From Myxocyprinus asiaticus (lineage: Eukaryota > Chordata > Actinopteri > Cypriniformes > Catostomidae): DNA of 64,000 nt. Under the pieces are notes generated by a model, which saw only the letters and a program-made list of their open reading frames with translations, had not been told where the DNA came from and ran no database searches. Position 1 is the stretch's first letter, and every line of letters starts with the position of its first letter. Of this stretch, positions 45,668 through 57,600 are shown piece after piece. Made by a program: the position numbers and the translations under genes. The stretch covers positions 16,709,001 through 16,773,000 of the forward strand of contig NC_059346.1 in assembly GCF_019703515.2 (NCBI RefSeq). The letters run 5' to 3'.

Positions 45668-46676
45668 ATGTTTATTAGGTGCTGCTATTTATAAATCAAA
45701 AAGGGAAATAGAAAATGCACACAGGAGTCACGCTCGGGTTTCAGGATGTTAAAGAATTTTCAACACAAATCACATTCTTCCCGCCTCATCTCACATTCCC
45801 TTTTTCTCACCTCGCTCTTTCAGCAGTAGTTCAACAGCTTCATTCTGTTTGGTGCTCTTCTCTATAATGAGAGTAGGCAGGTACACATTGGCCCCAAAAT
45901 CTATGAGCAGCTGAATGTATTCGACTCCACAGCCATGTCTCAAGCATAATTCCAGTACTGTCTTCTGCTGCGTGGCCTTGCCGATAACCTTCTCTTCCGG
46001 ACTATTATAGTTTGGATCCGCCCCGTACAACAGTAACATTTTAAAGCAGTCCAGGTGTCCATATATGGCTGACAGGTAAAGAGGCCCGCTGCACACTGCA
46101 ACCCCTGAAGCCCACAATGTCACCTTTGACCTGGCGTTGACCTCGGCCCCATGCTGAAGAAGATGGCGGAGGATCTTCGGATCGCCCTCCCGAGCGGCGG
46201 TGAGCACAGGTGAGCTGTTGTTCAAATGACTTCCGTTAGGGTTAGCCCCAGCACGGAGCAGGGCGAGGACACAGCTCAGGTAACGCCCGCACACTGCAGT
46301 AAAAAGAGGAGTCTGGGCCTTCACATCTAGACGGTCCACCTCAGCCCCATGTGCCAGGAGCAACTGCAGGCACTTCAGGTGACCTGCATGAAAAAAAAGC
46401 TTCATTGTTTTACCGCAAAGACAATAAAGTCCAAAGATATCTGTAGATGCGAGACTACAGTTTACATATAGGGGCATTACTCGTACCTTTAGATGCAGCC
46501 ATACGTAACGGGGTACCTGGGATGCCCCAACCACTCTGCTGATTAATGCACTTCCTGTAATGTTCTTGTGACAGCAGCTCAGCCAACAGAAAGTGGTCAT
46601 CATCAGCCACAGCTCGATTCAGCTCCAAACTTTCAATAGCTGATTCATCCTCCTCCACTGGCCGCAGCTGGAGCAT
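44431..46676 (-). CDS. asb12: Asb12 (ankyrin repeat and SOCS box protein 12), three coding exons
   Basis: Joining 46676..46487, 46383..45811 and 44585..44431 gives a continuous 305-residue protein. All junctions are GT/AG and the phases agree. Residues 1-63 hold LELNRAVADDDHFLLAELLS and SGWGIPGTPLRMAASKG. Residues 65-254 hold ankyrin repeats such as GHLKCLQLLLAHGAEVDRLD and GHLDCFKMLLLYGADPNYN. The last exon is a SOCS box with SLTSQCRLAI (Elongin BC box) and LEVPPRLINYLKH. ASB proteins act as substrate receptors in Elongin B/C-Cullin 5 ubiquitin ligases. Human ASB12 has the same blocks, and its substrate is unclear to me. The start is provisional: exon 46487..46685 opens in frame with FSS before the methionine, so a few more N-terminal residues could come from an upstream exon. 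Confidence 0.93.
45811..46383 (-). CDS. asb12: asb12 middle exon: ankyrin repeats
   Basis: The acceptor TTTCATGCAG precedes 46383. The donor CGAG|GTGAGA follows 45811. It encodes most ankyrin repeats, residues 64-254. Confidence 0.92.
46487..46676 (-). CDS. asb12: asb12 first recognised coding exon
   Basis: It encodes residues 1-63 plus one base of codon 64, with donor TAAAG|GTACGA. An acceptor CTCCTGCAG ends at 46686, so the exon extends upstream to 46685. Confidence 0.82.
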
Positions 46677-47416
46677 AGAGGAGAACTGCAGGAGAAAAGT
46701 GTATGCACATAAGGGTAGCCATTTTTATTTTTATTTAGCCTCTGCATGACTGTTGGAAACACATAAATTAAAACCTTGTGAGCTACTTACCTACATGAAA
46801 CATGCCTATAAGGCCAAAAAGTCTAAGTAGGCAACTCACTAGGTTTTGTCACACAGCTACAGTGTCCACAATGAAATGCATTCACTTGTATATTACATTT
46901 CAGTTCACTTCTGCACAATAACAAATCCTATATGAGGAAATAAATATTGTAATTGAGAGAATGTTTAACTGGGACAAATGTATGTGCCAGAGTTCTAAAC
47001 AAGCTTTAAAAAAAAAAATAAAAAATGATAAGAACTTCCTGAAACGTATGCTCCTTTTTTTTTTTTTTCATTAAAGCACTAGCACAAGCAGCTAGCTTGC
47101 AGGCTAGGAAACGAGTTAAAGCCACAAAATAACAGAAAAAACTGTCCTATTAAATATATTTAATATGTGAACAACGTCAATTGAATTGAGAATGATACTG
47201 ATCCCATATAGAAGACAAATTACTCCACAGCTCGTAAATGTTGAAGGATTTAACTCCAGTATTTGTAAATAGAGCAGAGCTGGATCTGAGACTCACTCTC
47301 CGCGCTGATTTCACCAAACACACACTTTAGCTATACAAACAGCTAAAAACACACAAAAACACAGAATAAGAGCACATAGCAGGTATTTAATTTTTGTGTG
47401 TGTTAAGGACACTCAC

Positions 47417-47530
47417 CTAGCTAATAATAAGCAAAAGACGAACTACCACTCGAACAGCAAGCAGCGGAAGATGTTCTGCGGGCGTCCAGAAGGGGTGCTG
47501 TGCACACACTCGCTGCCACAGTTAAAACAC
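47417..47530 (-). promoter_or_regulatory. asb12: Candidate asb12 5' UTR exon and promoter
   Basis: TTAGCTAG|GTGAGTGTCC on the minus strand is a near-consensus donor ending at 47417. The preceding 110 bases have no ATG, so the exon would be noncoding. No other exon was found between here and 46685. Confidence 0.5.
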
Positions 47531-47554
47531 TCGGCTTTTGACTGATAAACCTGT

Positions 47555-47870
47555 TAAAGGAATAGAATAGTTCACCCCAAAATGAAAATTCTCTCATAAT
47601 TTATTCACCCTCATGCCATCCCAGATCTCTATGCCTTTCTTTCTTTTGCAAAACACAAATGAAGATTTTTAATATAATGTCTCAGCTCTGTAGGTCCACA
47701 CAAGGCAACTGAATGCTGACCACAACACTGAAGCTCCAAAAAGCACATAAAGGCGACATAAAAGTAATCAATTTGACTCCAGTGGTTTAATCCAAGTCTT
47801 CTTAAGAAATCTCGTCGATTTTGGGTGAGAACAGACCAAAATATAACTCTTATTTCATGGTATATATACC
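47555..47870. mobile_element. Half of a palindromic MITE (AATAGTTCACCCCAAAATG)
   Basis: It shares long word order with the complete element at 58918-59562, including TTTATTCACCCTCATGCCAT, ATAAAGGCGACATAAAAGTA and ACTCCAGTGGTTTAATCC. Only one arm is present. Confidence 0.72.
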
Positions 47871-47871
47871 T

Positions 47872-48275
47872 TCAGACCTTTTTCACACTCCGGGTTTTGG
47901 AACATGAAAGTAAACGATTGCAGGTTAAACTTCGACAGCGGTGAATGGGAGTGAATGGGAGATCACAGCAAATATTATTTTCACTTACCCATTTGTTCCA
48001 AGAGCAAAAGAAAAAGTCCACTATTACGTTTGAATGACTTTTCAGAAGAAGAAAAAAATAGAGCACGGTGGATTAAGACGGGAGGGAGAAGATGCCAAAT
48101 TTACTGTCACTCTCTCAGCAGCTGTAATAGAAACCCGTCTTGCTGTGGTAATTCATTTTTTAATTCCAGGGCAATATAACACAAAGAATAATGTTATAAA
48201 CTTACAAACAATATATATATAAAAAAATTATCATATACAAAAATTGCTAGATTTACGCTGCTAATTAAGGGGCCT
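47872..48275. mobile_element. GACCTTT-family MITE (copy 4), inverse orientation
   Basis: It begins CAGACCTTTTTCACACTCCG then GGTTTTGGAACATGAAAGTA, and ends AGATTTACGCTGCTAATTAA then GGGGCC. Both ends match copies 1 and 3 in reverse. Confidence 0.7.
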
Positions 48276-48960
48276 TTGAAGGCTGCAGTAAACCGAGTGT
48301 CCTCCTTTAAACAATCCTCGTTTAAACGAAAAGGCCTTCGTAGGACAAACGGAAACGGAACGTATCATGGTTGCTATGACAGCACGCCACTCTTTAAGAA
48401 GCGCGAGCGCTTTAAGAAGGGAACAAAGTCCCTTTAGTAGGGAATGTATGAGGTAAATTTTAGGAGAGTTATAATGATGTAAAGAGAAAAGAAAATAGAT
48501 TTTACATGTGTACTTTTAGTCTAATATTTGATTTTAATTATATATTAATTTAATTATACATATTATATAATCTGCACCCATCTACTGAGGTACGTCAACT
48601 TGGGAATTAACATTACTTGCGTTTGAACATCATATTTATGGGCAAATTGGCGTTATTTTTTTTAGACATTTCCGTTGAAGCAAAGAATTGTGGGTTGTGA
48701 GTGCCCACGAAGGACACACCTCATGCACCTCCGAATTCCCGTTAAAGAAGGTCACATTTGAAGGCTGCATTCGAAGTGTCCTACTCGCTTTTATGAAACG
48801 AGACAGTCTCGATGACGTATGCAGCCGAGAAATGCGACCTCCGGAGGACGCAGCCTTCCAAACGAGACACAGCCATGATTTCAAGCTCAATTACGCTTCC
48901 TTGTGCTTGACGCATGCGCAGAGCTTGACAGTAGCAGCAAATGACAGCTGAGTGGAAACA
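48276..48960. repeat. Dispersed repeat with GAAGGCTGC words
   Basis: GGCCTTTGAAGGCTGCAG, then TTTGAAGGCTGCATTCGAAG and AGGACGCAGCCTTCC, suggest a fold-back element or two copies of one MITE. It also contains a CpG-rich part near 48350-48420. No gene was recognised. Confidence 0.5.
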
Positions 48961-48962
48961 AT

Positions 48963-49205
48963 GCCTAAACGAAAGTGCAAATTTACAGAAGATTTGCACA
49001 AAAAATTCCCATGCTTTCGTCCAGGTCGAGATCTCGTGGGAAGCAGAATGTGTGACATGTGAAGCTGGCACTTATGTGTCAGTTGCTAATAAAGGTGTAA
49101 GTGATTTAGAAGCACACATTAGATCTGCGAAGCATAAAGGGTCAATAAAAGGTGAAAGTTCATCAGGTAAATTAACGGACTACTTTTTGCGACCAGGTAA
49201 AATTA
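48963..49205 (+). pseudogene. hAT-like transposase N-terminal (BED-finger-like) fragment
   Basis: MPKRKCKFTEDLHKKFPCFR starts at about 48963. A frameshift later, WEAECVTCEAGTYVSVANKG and DLEAHIRSAKHKGS follow. The C..C...H...H spacing fits a BED-type zinc finger at the N-terminus of a hAT-derived transposase. The rest is missing. At 49470-49491 the phrase CCAGAATATGGTCACCCTA looks like the right inverted end of such an element. Confidence 0.6.
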
Positions 49206-49492
49206 TCACATTGTTTCATTTTCCATGGTCATTTAAAATAATAGTAATAGTAAATGAAGGTACACTCATGGCATCAAATATTTTATTTTAGTACATGGAC
49301 ATTTAAAAGAATGTTGGACATTTTTATTTATTTATATATATTTATGTTATGCTAATAGTGTCTTTTTCCACTGTATTAAAGTTTGCATTCATAGTAACAC
49401 TGTTTTGAACCTTATTATTACACCCCACCCCAATTCCCCCCGGTGAAAAAAAAAGGTGTCCTCTTTTTGGAAAACCAGAATATGGTCACCCT

Positions 49493-49895
49493 ACTTGAAG
49501 GTACTCGAAGGCTGCCCACTCCTTATCTAGAGCTCTGACAAATTGTTTCATAAGACCCAATTTGATGAGTAGTGGTGGCATCAGCACCTACCGGGGGTCC
49601 ACCAGTGGCTCCCCAGGATGTTTTTCCTCCCCACAGAGAACTCGGTCCGCTGTGGCCAGACCCGCCTGTGTTAGTGCGCCTTGGTATCTCTGCTGTCCCA
49701 AAGGCAAAGATAGCAGGGAAACTTGGTAAAACCGCCTTGGAGACCCATCAGGATTTTGATTCCTATGACCTCCCAGCCATATTCATCACACATCAAGGTG
49801 TCCAGCAAGGTCTTGATGCTGTTGTAATCCTCTTTGAGGTGCACCAAGTGACCCAGAGGAAGAGACGGGTACTTATTACCATTATGGACCAGCAC
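49493..49895 (-). pseudogene. Fragment of a repeat-encoded protein of unknown function
   Basis: The minus strand reads NGNKYPSLPLGHLVHLKEDY, then ILMGLQGGFTKFPCYLCLWD, and, in another frame, a block starting LMPPLLIKLGLMKQFVRALD. I know this set of blocks from multi-copy predicted proteins in fish and arthropod genomes, but not their function. The cysteines in FPCYLCLWD may bind metal. Frameshifts divide it, and it stops where the hAT-like right end begins. Confidence 0.6.
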
Positions 49896-49899
49896 AACT

Positions 49900-50959
49900 T
49901 TGAATATTACTTTAGTATAAATACATGTTCATTTGGATTCATATGTTGTTTTCTTCTGACTTTATGTGAATGAAAAGACACAAATCCGCCCGTTTTCTCA
50001 TTGGAAATAGGTATATTTCTAAATATCACTGTCCTGGTCACAAAAGCAAAGTTTGTGGGGAATAATAGCCATTTTCTATACTTTTGAGGCATAAGCAATA
50101 AGGAAAAAAAATAAATAAAATTTGTTACACAGTGGTATCAATCTTAAAATCTACTATATTTCTTTAATGAAAACATCCATTAAAATGCTGTACAGCAGAA
50201 AAGCATTACAAAACAGTGCACAATCAAAACAAGTGTGTATAAAATTATTCAGCACAAACGATTATTCACACTAAAAAAGTCTATTTTTTTTTTTTCTTTT
50301 TTAAACAATTGATGTAATGTAACCACAGACTGTAATAAATGTAGTAACTTTTCAGTGGTAACATATCGCCATTGGCTCAATTTAAAATTCCCTTTGAACT
50401 ATTGGTTTATTTTTTTTCCATTGGATAAAAGCAATGTAAACAAATCACCATATGGCTTCTCAATAAAGGAAGCATATTAAATTTGTAATCTTGCAGTTCA
50501 CAAAAAATATTGTTAGAGCACTCCTGAGATTCATAGCAGCTGGGACTGTATATATCAATACTACATTTCTATTATACACCCAGTACATTATTAAAAAACA
50601 CCTTTAAAAATTCTTATTCTGCAAAAATATATAGGCAATGTAATCAAAAGGCTTGGTCAAATATAATATCTAGTCTAGGAAGTGCATTCAATTTGCAGCA
50701 ATCGATAAACATGCAGTTTCCCTTTTCTCAGTACTGGTAAGACTGCAGCTTTGTTCCCTTTTACACAAAATAAGCAATGCTTGCAGTGCTGGGCACCACA
50801 GAAAAGAAATACAAAAAGTCTTTGGTGCATACAGTGAGTCAATTTGATCCATTTCTCTTAAGAGTGTGTTCTACATAAATCTCACATCAACTGCTCATGT
50901 GTCTGAATCTATCAGCATCAGGGTTCCAACTCTTTCTATGCACAGGTAAAAAAAAAATT

Positions 50960-50996
<37 letters not shown>

Positions 50997-51378
50997 TTAG
51001 TGCTGTGCTTTACATAAACATTTTTATCTGAAAAATGAAATTAAAACAAAGACATTAAAAAAAACATCCAATTGAAACAGGCAGTCTATAGCACACAACA
51101 CCTTTATAGGGAGAAGGTCAATTTTGATCAGAATGGCAAAAACAAGAGTCCACTAATAAGGTGATTTCTAATCACATAGGTGTGTAATCAAAGCATATGG
51201 CTTTGACCCAATCACAACTGGTGTGTGGAGAGCAGCAGCTGTTTACATAGCCATTTTGTTTTTTGTATTAGGGCCCTGTGTAGAGGCCTCAGCTTTGGTA
51301 ACAGTGCTATATAAGAATACTCTGGACATTTGTTCTTTGGGGTTTCAGTCAAAATGTCCGTTTTGTTTCTATGGTGAC
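49900..51378 (-). other. mtmr8 3' side, AT-rich, probably 3' UTR in part
   Basis: No coding exon was seen below 51379. The segment 50990-51380 directly follows the stop and is likely 3' UTR. A poly-A/TA block lies at 50948-50998. Confidence 0.4.
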
Positions 51379-51672
51379 TCAAGAAGATTCTTGCACCTCC
51401 TCTTTGAAATGTTCTGTTTCCACAGAAACAGGTTTGTCCTTAGAGGAGGTCAGATCATGTTTTGTGGCTGCTGGCTCCGCCCCTTCTGTCTCTTTGCAGT
51501 GTTCTGAATCTGGCCCCACCTTCTCCACAGCACCATTAGTCAAAGGAGTGCAGCTTACGTTTGATTGGATAACAGAAGTGGTGGGGGTCTTCTCACTTTG
51601 AATGTCCTTTTCTGCAGGTGTGTTTATTGGTCCAGATGGATCAGGGAGAACCCCATCGGCAACAGCCAGCTG
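51379..51672 (-). CDS. mtmr8: mtmr8 exon 14: divergent C-terminal tail and stop
   Basis: Residues 536-632, rich in Ser, Thr, Glu and Pro. No domain was recognised, and the human tail differs. Confidence 0.8.
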   Translation of the reverse strand, partial: QLAVADGVLPDPSGPINTPAEKDIQSEKTPTTSVIQSNVSCTPLTNGAVEKVGPDSEHCKETEGAEPAATKHDLTSSKDKPVSVETEHFKEEVQESS

Positions 51673-54600
51673 CTGCAAATGGATTTAGGCAGAGATAGCA
51701 TAAATGTAAAATTCCTTTGGACACCAGCAAAAAACTACAACTCCCACAACCCAACTTACTCTCTGGAGATCAGTCATGGTCCTCTCTCCTTCTACCTGCC
51801 TCTGCGTGAGGGACAGTAGCCGGTCTAGAACAGACTGTCTTGGGTGCATGCCCTTGTCATAGTGGTTATACATCCCACACCAGAACCTGGGACACACAAA
51901 CACATTAACATGGAACATTTTTCTTAACACTGTGTTAATCATCAGTTCTTTGTTGCTTTTAGTACAGCACTAATCAGTAAACACCACACATTAAATAATC
52001 TAATTAATCTGGACTCACTTGCAGTATTTGGCACAAACTGAAACAAGTTGCTTACACCATTTTTTAATTGTACACTTCCTTGAGTTTTTCTTTGTAGCGA
52101 GCAAAGTAGAGTGTCAATTTCTCAATTTATTTATTTTGCTACAAAATAAGTGGAAAGATGGTTTATCTGTGTATGTGTGTTTTATCCATACTTAAAGTGT
52201 AGTGGTAAAGTGCTGGGTCTGAGTACTGTGCTCTTTAATGAACGCCGGTACAAGGGGTTTCGATACTGTTGCTGGTTCTCCAGAAGATGCGGCCACAAGG
52301 AAAACGTCTTTTCACGCAGCCTAAAATCCCACACAAAGCATTAAAGCAAAGTATTTAGAACCATTCTATACTAGGAATTAAACAAACTTAAATACATTAT
52401 GGGTAACAATTTCAATGCCAATCAAAGGAATACAAGTTCAATACAAGTTAAGATCAATCGACAGCATTTGTGACAATGTTGATAACCCCAAAAAATTATT
52501 TTGACTCTTCAGTCCTTTTCATTAAAAAAAGTAAATGGGGTAACCTCCTCGTGGTCGCTATAATGTGGTTCGCTCTCGGTGGGGCACGTGCCGAGTTGTG
52601 CATGGATGACGCGGAGAATAACGTGAAGCCTCCACGGTGGCACTCTCAAGCCATGTGATAAGATGCACGGATTGACGGTCTCAGACGCAGAGGCAACTGA
52701 GATTCGTCCTCCGCCACCCGGATTGAGGCGAGTCACTACACCACCACGAGGAGCGCATTGGGCATTCCAAATTTGAAAAAACGAAAAATACGATTAAAAA
52801 AATAAAAATCAAAGGCTACTGTGAGGCACATAAGGTCTCGATATACTTCATATGAAATCGAACAACAAATGGGTGTGATGTAATTCAGAACTAAATTTGG
52901 CCAAAAAGAAGGTGTTTTTGCATTCGTTTCAGTGGTTTGTTAACAGCTCGTGAACTTTTAGCAAAACTTCTTACCAGCTGTTAAACACCTTTCTACTGCC
53001 ATTGTTCCACATCATTGGTAGGTGTGAACTGGAGCTCCACCTACCTTGAAGCCGACAGCTTATTCTGATCATGTTGTTCAGTCAGGCAAGATCAGTCAAC
53101 ATGAACTATATCTTCAGCTTTAGTGTGTCAATAGGAAATATAAATGTTAGACTCCCAAACATTCCTTTTGCAAATAGAAAAGATTAGATTAGAAGAACAG
53201 GGAGCCCTGCAGCAGATGTCATGGCCCCCAACAAAGCCCCCCCACTGAACATCGTGTCAGTCTGAGATTACATAAAGAGACAGAAGCAGCTGAGACAGCC
53301 TAAATAGATAGAAGAACTGTGGCGAATTCTCCATGAAACTTGGTACAACCTATCTGCCAATAACCAAGAAAAACTGTGTCCAGGTGTACCTATAATTATA
53401 ATTATTATAATTATAATTTAATTTTAATTTATAATTATATTTATTTATCACAGATTATACATTTGCACATATACAGTGAAATTCTTTTTTTTTTCACATA
53501 TCCCAGCTAAGCTGGGGTCAGAGTGCAGGGTCACTGGAGAGAATTGGTGCTGTTTTAAAGGCAAAGGTGGTCACATCGAATATTGATTTAGGCTTTTTAT
53601 GTTTACTGGACTTTGTATGACATTAAGTGATAAATGAAAACTATGTCATTATTTTTGAAGACATCCTCACTATGCAACATTGTGCCTAAACCTTTTGCAC
53701 AGTACTGTATATATTACTTTAAATCACAATCTAGTGTGAATTCTACTCATAGAATGAGGCATAAAGTCATTGATAACACTTTGATTAAATATCACATTAG
53801 TTAAGGTTTTACTTAGTGTCCTCATATTTAAATGCTCCTCTAAACACTGCCCACAGCGGTGTGGCGGGTGTTTGAATTTTCGCAAACAGTATACCATTGC
53901 TCGAATGTTTTGAATTTATATTTTACCCCTGAATGAAGAAGAAGAAGAACTTCTGTTCAAGTATATCGCGGCCTTTACAATGGAAGTGAATGGGGCCAAT
54001 TTCTGGTGCATTTAAAGGCAGAAATGTGAAGCTTATACATTTGATAAAAGCACACATTAATTCTTCTGTTAAAGCTCGAGTATTATTTGAGCTGTAAAGA
54101 TGTTAAAATTTTCACAGTCATTTTAGGGGTTGCTGACATAACATTGTCATGGTAACAAAGTTGTAAAATTGGCTATAACTTTACACAGAAAAGGTTAGTA
54201 AGCAATTTTAATATGCATATTGTTTATGTCTTGTGGCTACACTTTTGAAATAGCGAGTATTTTAACATTTTCGGATTGGCCTCCATTCACTTCCATTGTA
54301 AGTGCCTCACTGAAACCTCACTTTTCTTTTTTTAAGAAGGAGCAAGTCAAAATACATTTTTGTGGTAATCAATATTATGCCACAAATGCTGTCGATTGAG
54401 CTTAACTTCTATTGACCCCAGAATATTCCTTTACGAACATATGCTTTTGTGTACACATTACATATTAATGGTTTTCATTTATAAATGTGTGTGTTCTTTA
54501 AGTTTTCCTCACTTCATTTCCAGCCTCTCTTTCTGACAGTTGCCGATAAAGTTTCCATACTGGCAGGCATACACCTGGTCATGGATTTCTATGAGGTAAC

Positions 54601-57600
54601 GTTCATTGAACTCAAACGCGCAGGGGAACTGTTCTGATAGCTGCCACACGCTCTCCAGGAACTGGGTAAACACAGGAGACACTTCCTTTGGGTCAGTGTC
54701 CAGATGGCCACACCTAAATCAACAAATGCACAATAAATGTAACAGCAAACTGCTTACATTTTTACCTGGCATTAGCAATTAAGTCTTTTATATTTTAAGC
54801 AATTAACATAATTATAATGACTTTTATAATGGCCAAAAAAATTGCATGCAAAAGATAATCATCAGATATTTTAGCAACGATCAAAATAAAATGGCAATAA
54901 TAATTAGTTTTAACTTTTGCTTTGGTTTAATGTTTTGTACATTTACTAATATTAAAAGCTGTTATGTTATTTTGATGGTTATGCACCATTATTAAGAGAT
55001 ACAGTTTTGATTCGGAAACTGAACTGAATGTATTTCATGGCAATAAAGATTCTTACCTGTGACTAAATTTATGACCAAAAGAGATCCACTCCTTTTCTAT
55101 CAAAACCTGTAAAAGCAAAAATGTCAAAATGTCTGAGAAATACTTCTACATTTCATTAAAGAACATATTATTCATGAATTCATGACAAGGCCATAGATTC
55201 TACACTTTACCATCAGAATAACGGAAATGTGGAGGAGGATACAGGACTAAAATAATGTGACCATTTAAATAATATGAAACATCAAAATTAAATAGGAATA
55301 TTTGTTGACTTCATTAGTGAAATCTTGATCTGTTGAACACTGTGATGTAAATGTGAGTGTGCACTTTAAGTTAGAGTCATGTGTTGAGGTTATAGGTTAC
55401 AGGGTCATTACCAGGAGTCCTTTGAGGGTTCTGTAGTATGGGTCCAGCAGTATGCAAGCCAGAGAGCACACCTGTGCGGTTCTGTCCCAACCGTCCGAAC
55501 AATGCACTAGCACACTCGCCCTCTCCTCAGAAACGGCCTACAACACACATTTATGTTTAATCGTTAAGCTAAACTTTTTGTACTTGTAGAATAAAAATAA
55601 ATAAATGTTTAATTATGAACAATTTTTCCAAATGAGGATGTCCCCAAAGGGAGGTTTTCTCAGATTTAGCTAACTAAGTTTTAGCAAATATGAAAACACA
55701 AACTATTGAGCAGAGAATATCAGTAATAACTGTTGATAATTAGTCTCGTTTTGTCTTCCATGCAATTATGGGTTGGAAATCAGTACCTTGGCAAGGAACA
55801 AGCCTGCATCCATTACAGATTTGATGTGCCTTAGCCAGCCTGAGTTTTCAAGCCCTATTAGATAGTCACTCATAGATGGGGACTTCAATGAACACACTGG
55901 AAGCACATATATACAACCAAACATAACCTCACATGCTCCCAATTAAAAAGGTGCAACCAACACACAAACATTCAACCAAGGTAAAAACATGAATCAGCTT
56001 ATGTATTGCTCAGTCTGCAAACTGCACTAAAAAAAAAAAAAAAAAAAGTGTATCCTCTCACCCTCCAGTAGTTTCTGAAGGCTGCTTCTCATGACGTGGA
56101 TGTTTTCAATCCCTTGGAAGTGGAATCTGATATTGGAGTAGTTGTCCTCATTCTCATAGCCTTTACCAGCTGCACGGTTAGCCATTGCGTTCAACTGACA
56201 AAGACACATATACATAGCTGAATCTCTACAAGGTCAGGTCAAGTCAAGGTTTATTGTCATTGCTCTCCTACAGAACAAGAAAAGGACTGACCTGTAGTTT
56301 CTCCAGTTACTTTACTTAAACATGAAGTGAAACACAGACAACAATATATAAAACTGAATAAATAGCAGTGATTCACAACCATGGGTACTTCAATATTGCT
56401 TTGTTAAACCTATAAAACAGAAATTATGATTAAATTAAAAATATTAGGGCTTTCTAATCAATCTTGTGATTTTTTTTGTATAGCTAATGCTTTTATACAT
56501 TCAGTTAACTGTAATAACAGTAAATGCTATTTTAAAATAATAGTAATTATATTGTTTAAAAATGTCCAGTATAATATGATACAAGAGTACCTGAGTCTTA
56601 CTGCAAAGACAAAAAAAGTTTGGAAAACACTGGTATACAATATTCACAGCACATAGAGAACACAAAAAATATATAAACAACAAATATGAATTACAGTGTA
56701 CAGTATAGTGCATTACTGCACTGTGCCAAGTACAGACAGACCTTTGTGACTTGAATTTCATGGTTAAGATATCAGATCCTAAAGTTGTGTTCACTACACA
56801 AATAGAAGATAGTTGGAGTCAGATGTCAGAGATGAAAGATTACAGATCTCACCATCTCCATGAGTCTACTACATTTACACCAGAGCAGTTGGGGTTGAAA
56901 GTTTAAGGATGAACATCAACAGGTCTATGCCTGCCAGTACGGAATCTTTATCCTAGACTTGTGTTCTCTTATGTATATAGAAAGGTTAAGGTAAAAGGTT
57001 AAATGTCGCACCTTAGGCCGTGTGTCCACTACATATATAAAAGGACAGTTGGGGTTCGCTTGGCTGATGGCCTGAAGCATCTGCTCGTCTTCCACGCAGC
57101 GTGAGTTCAGACCAGACAACGGCTGACTGCAGCGACAGATCGCAGCCTGAGTAATACGGCATGCAAATGACAAATAAGGTTATCATTAAGTTCACAGCTT
57201 TTTAACATCCCTGCATACATGTCTATCCAAAACAGCCATATGTGATTAATTATCGTACTGTGTGAAATTAGCTCTCCACCAAAACCAAAAGTCAGCTGGC
57301 AGCTACCTTTAACCCTTCCTTGGTTTTGCGGGTCATTTTGACCCATTTTTAAAAGTTCCACAAGGCCAAGGAAGGGTTAAAGCAGAATAAGAATAACTAA
57401 AATGGAATCTCATAAGTAACTGATTTGGAACACTATAGATTACATAAATAGCACTTCTCAGACAAAGAACACAAGATATCAAAGTCAATTTTAATTTAGC
57501 TTTTTTTATTGATACTTAGCAATATTGCATAAAAATGAAATTTATAAAATCAAAATTTCTCTCATTTTGTGTGTGTGTGTGTATACCTTTGTATCTTTGT

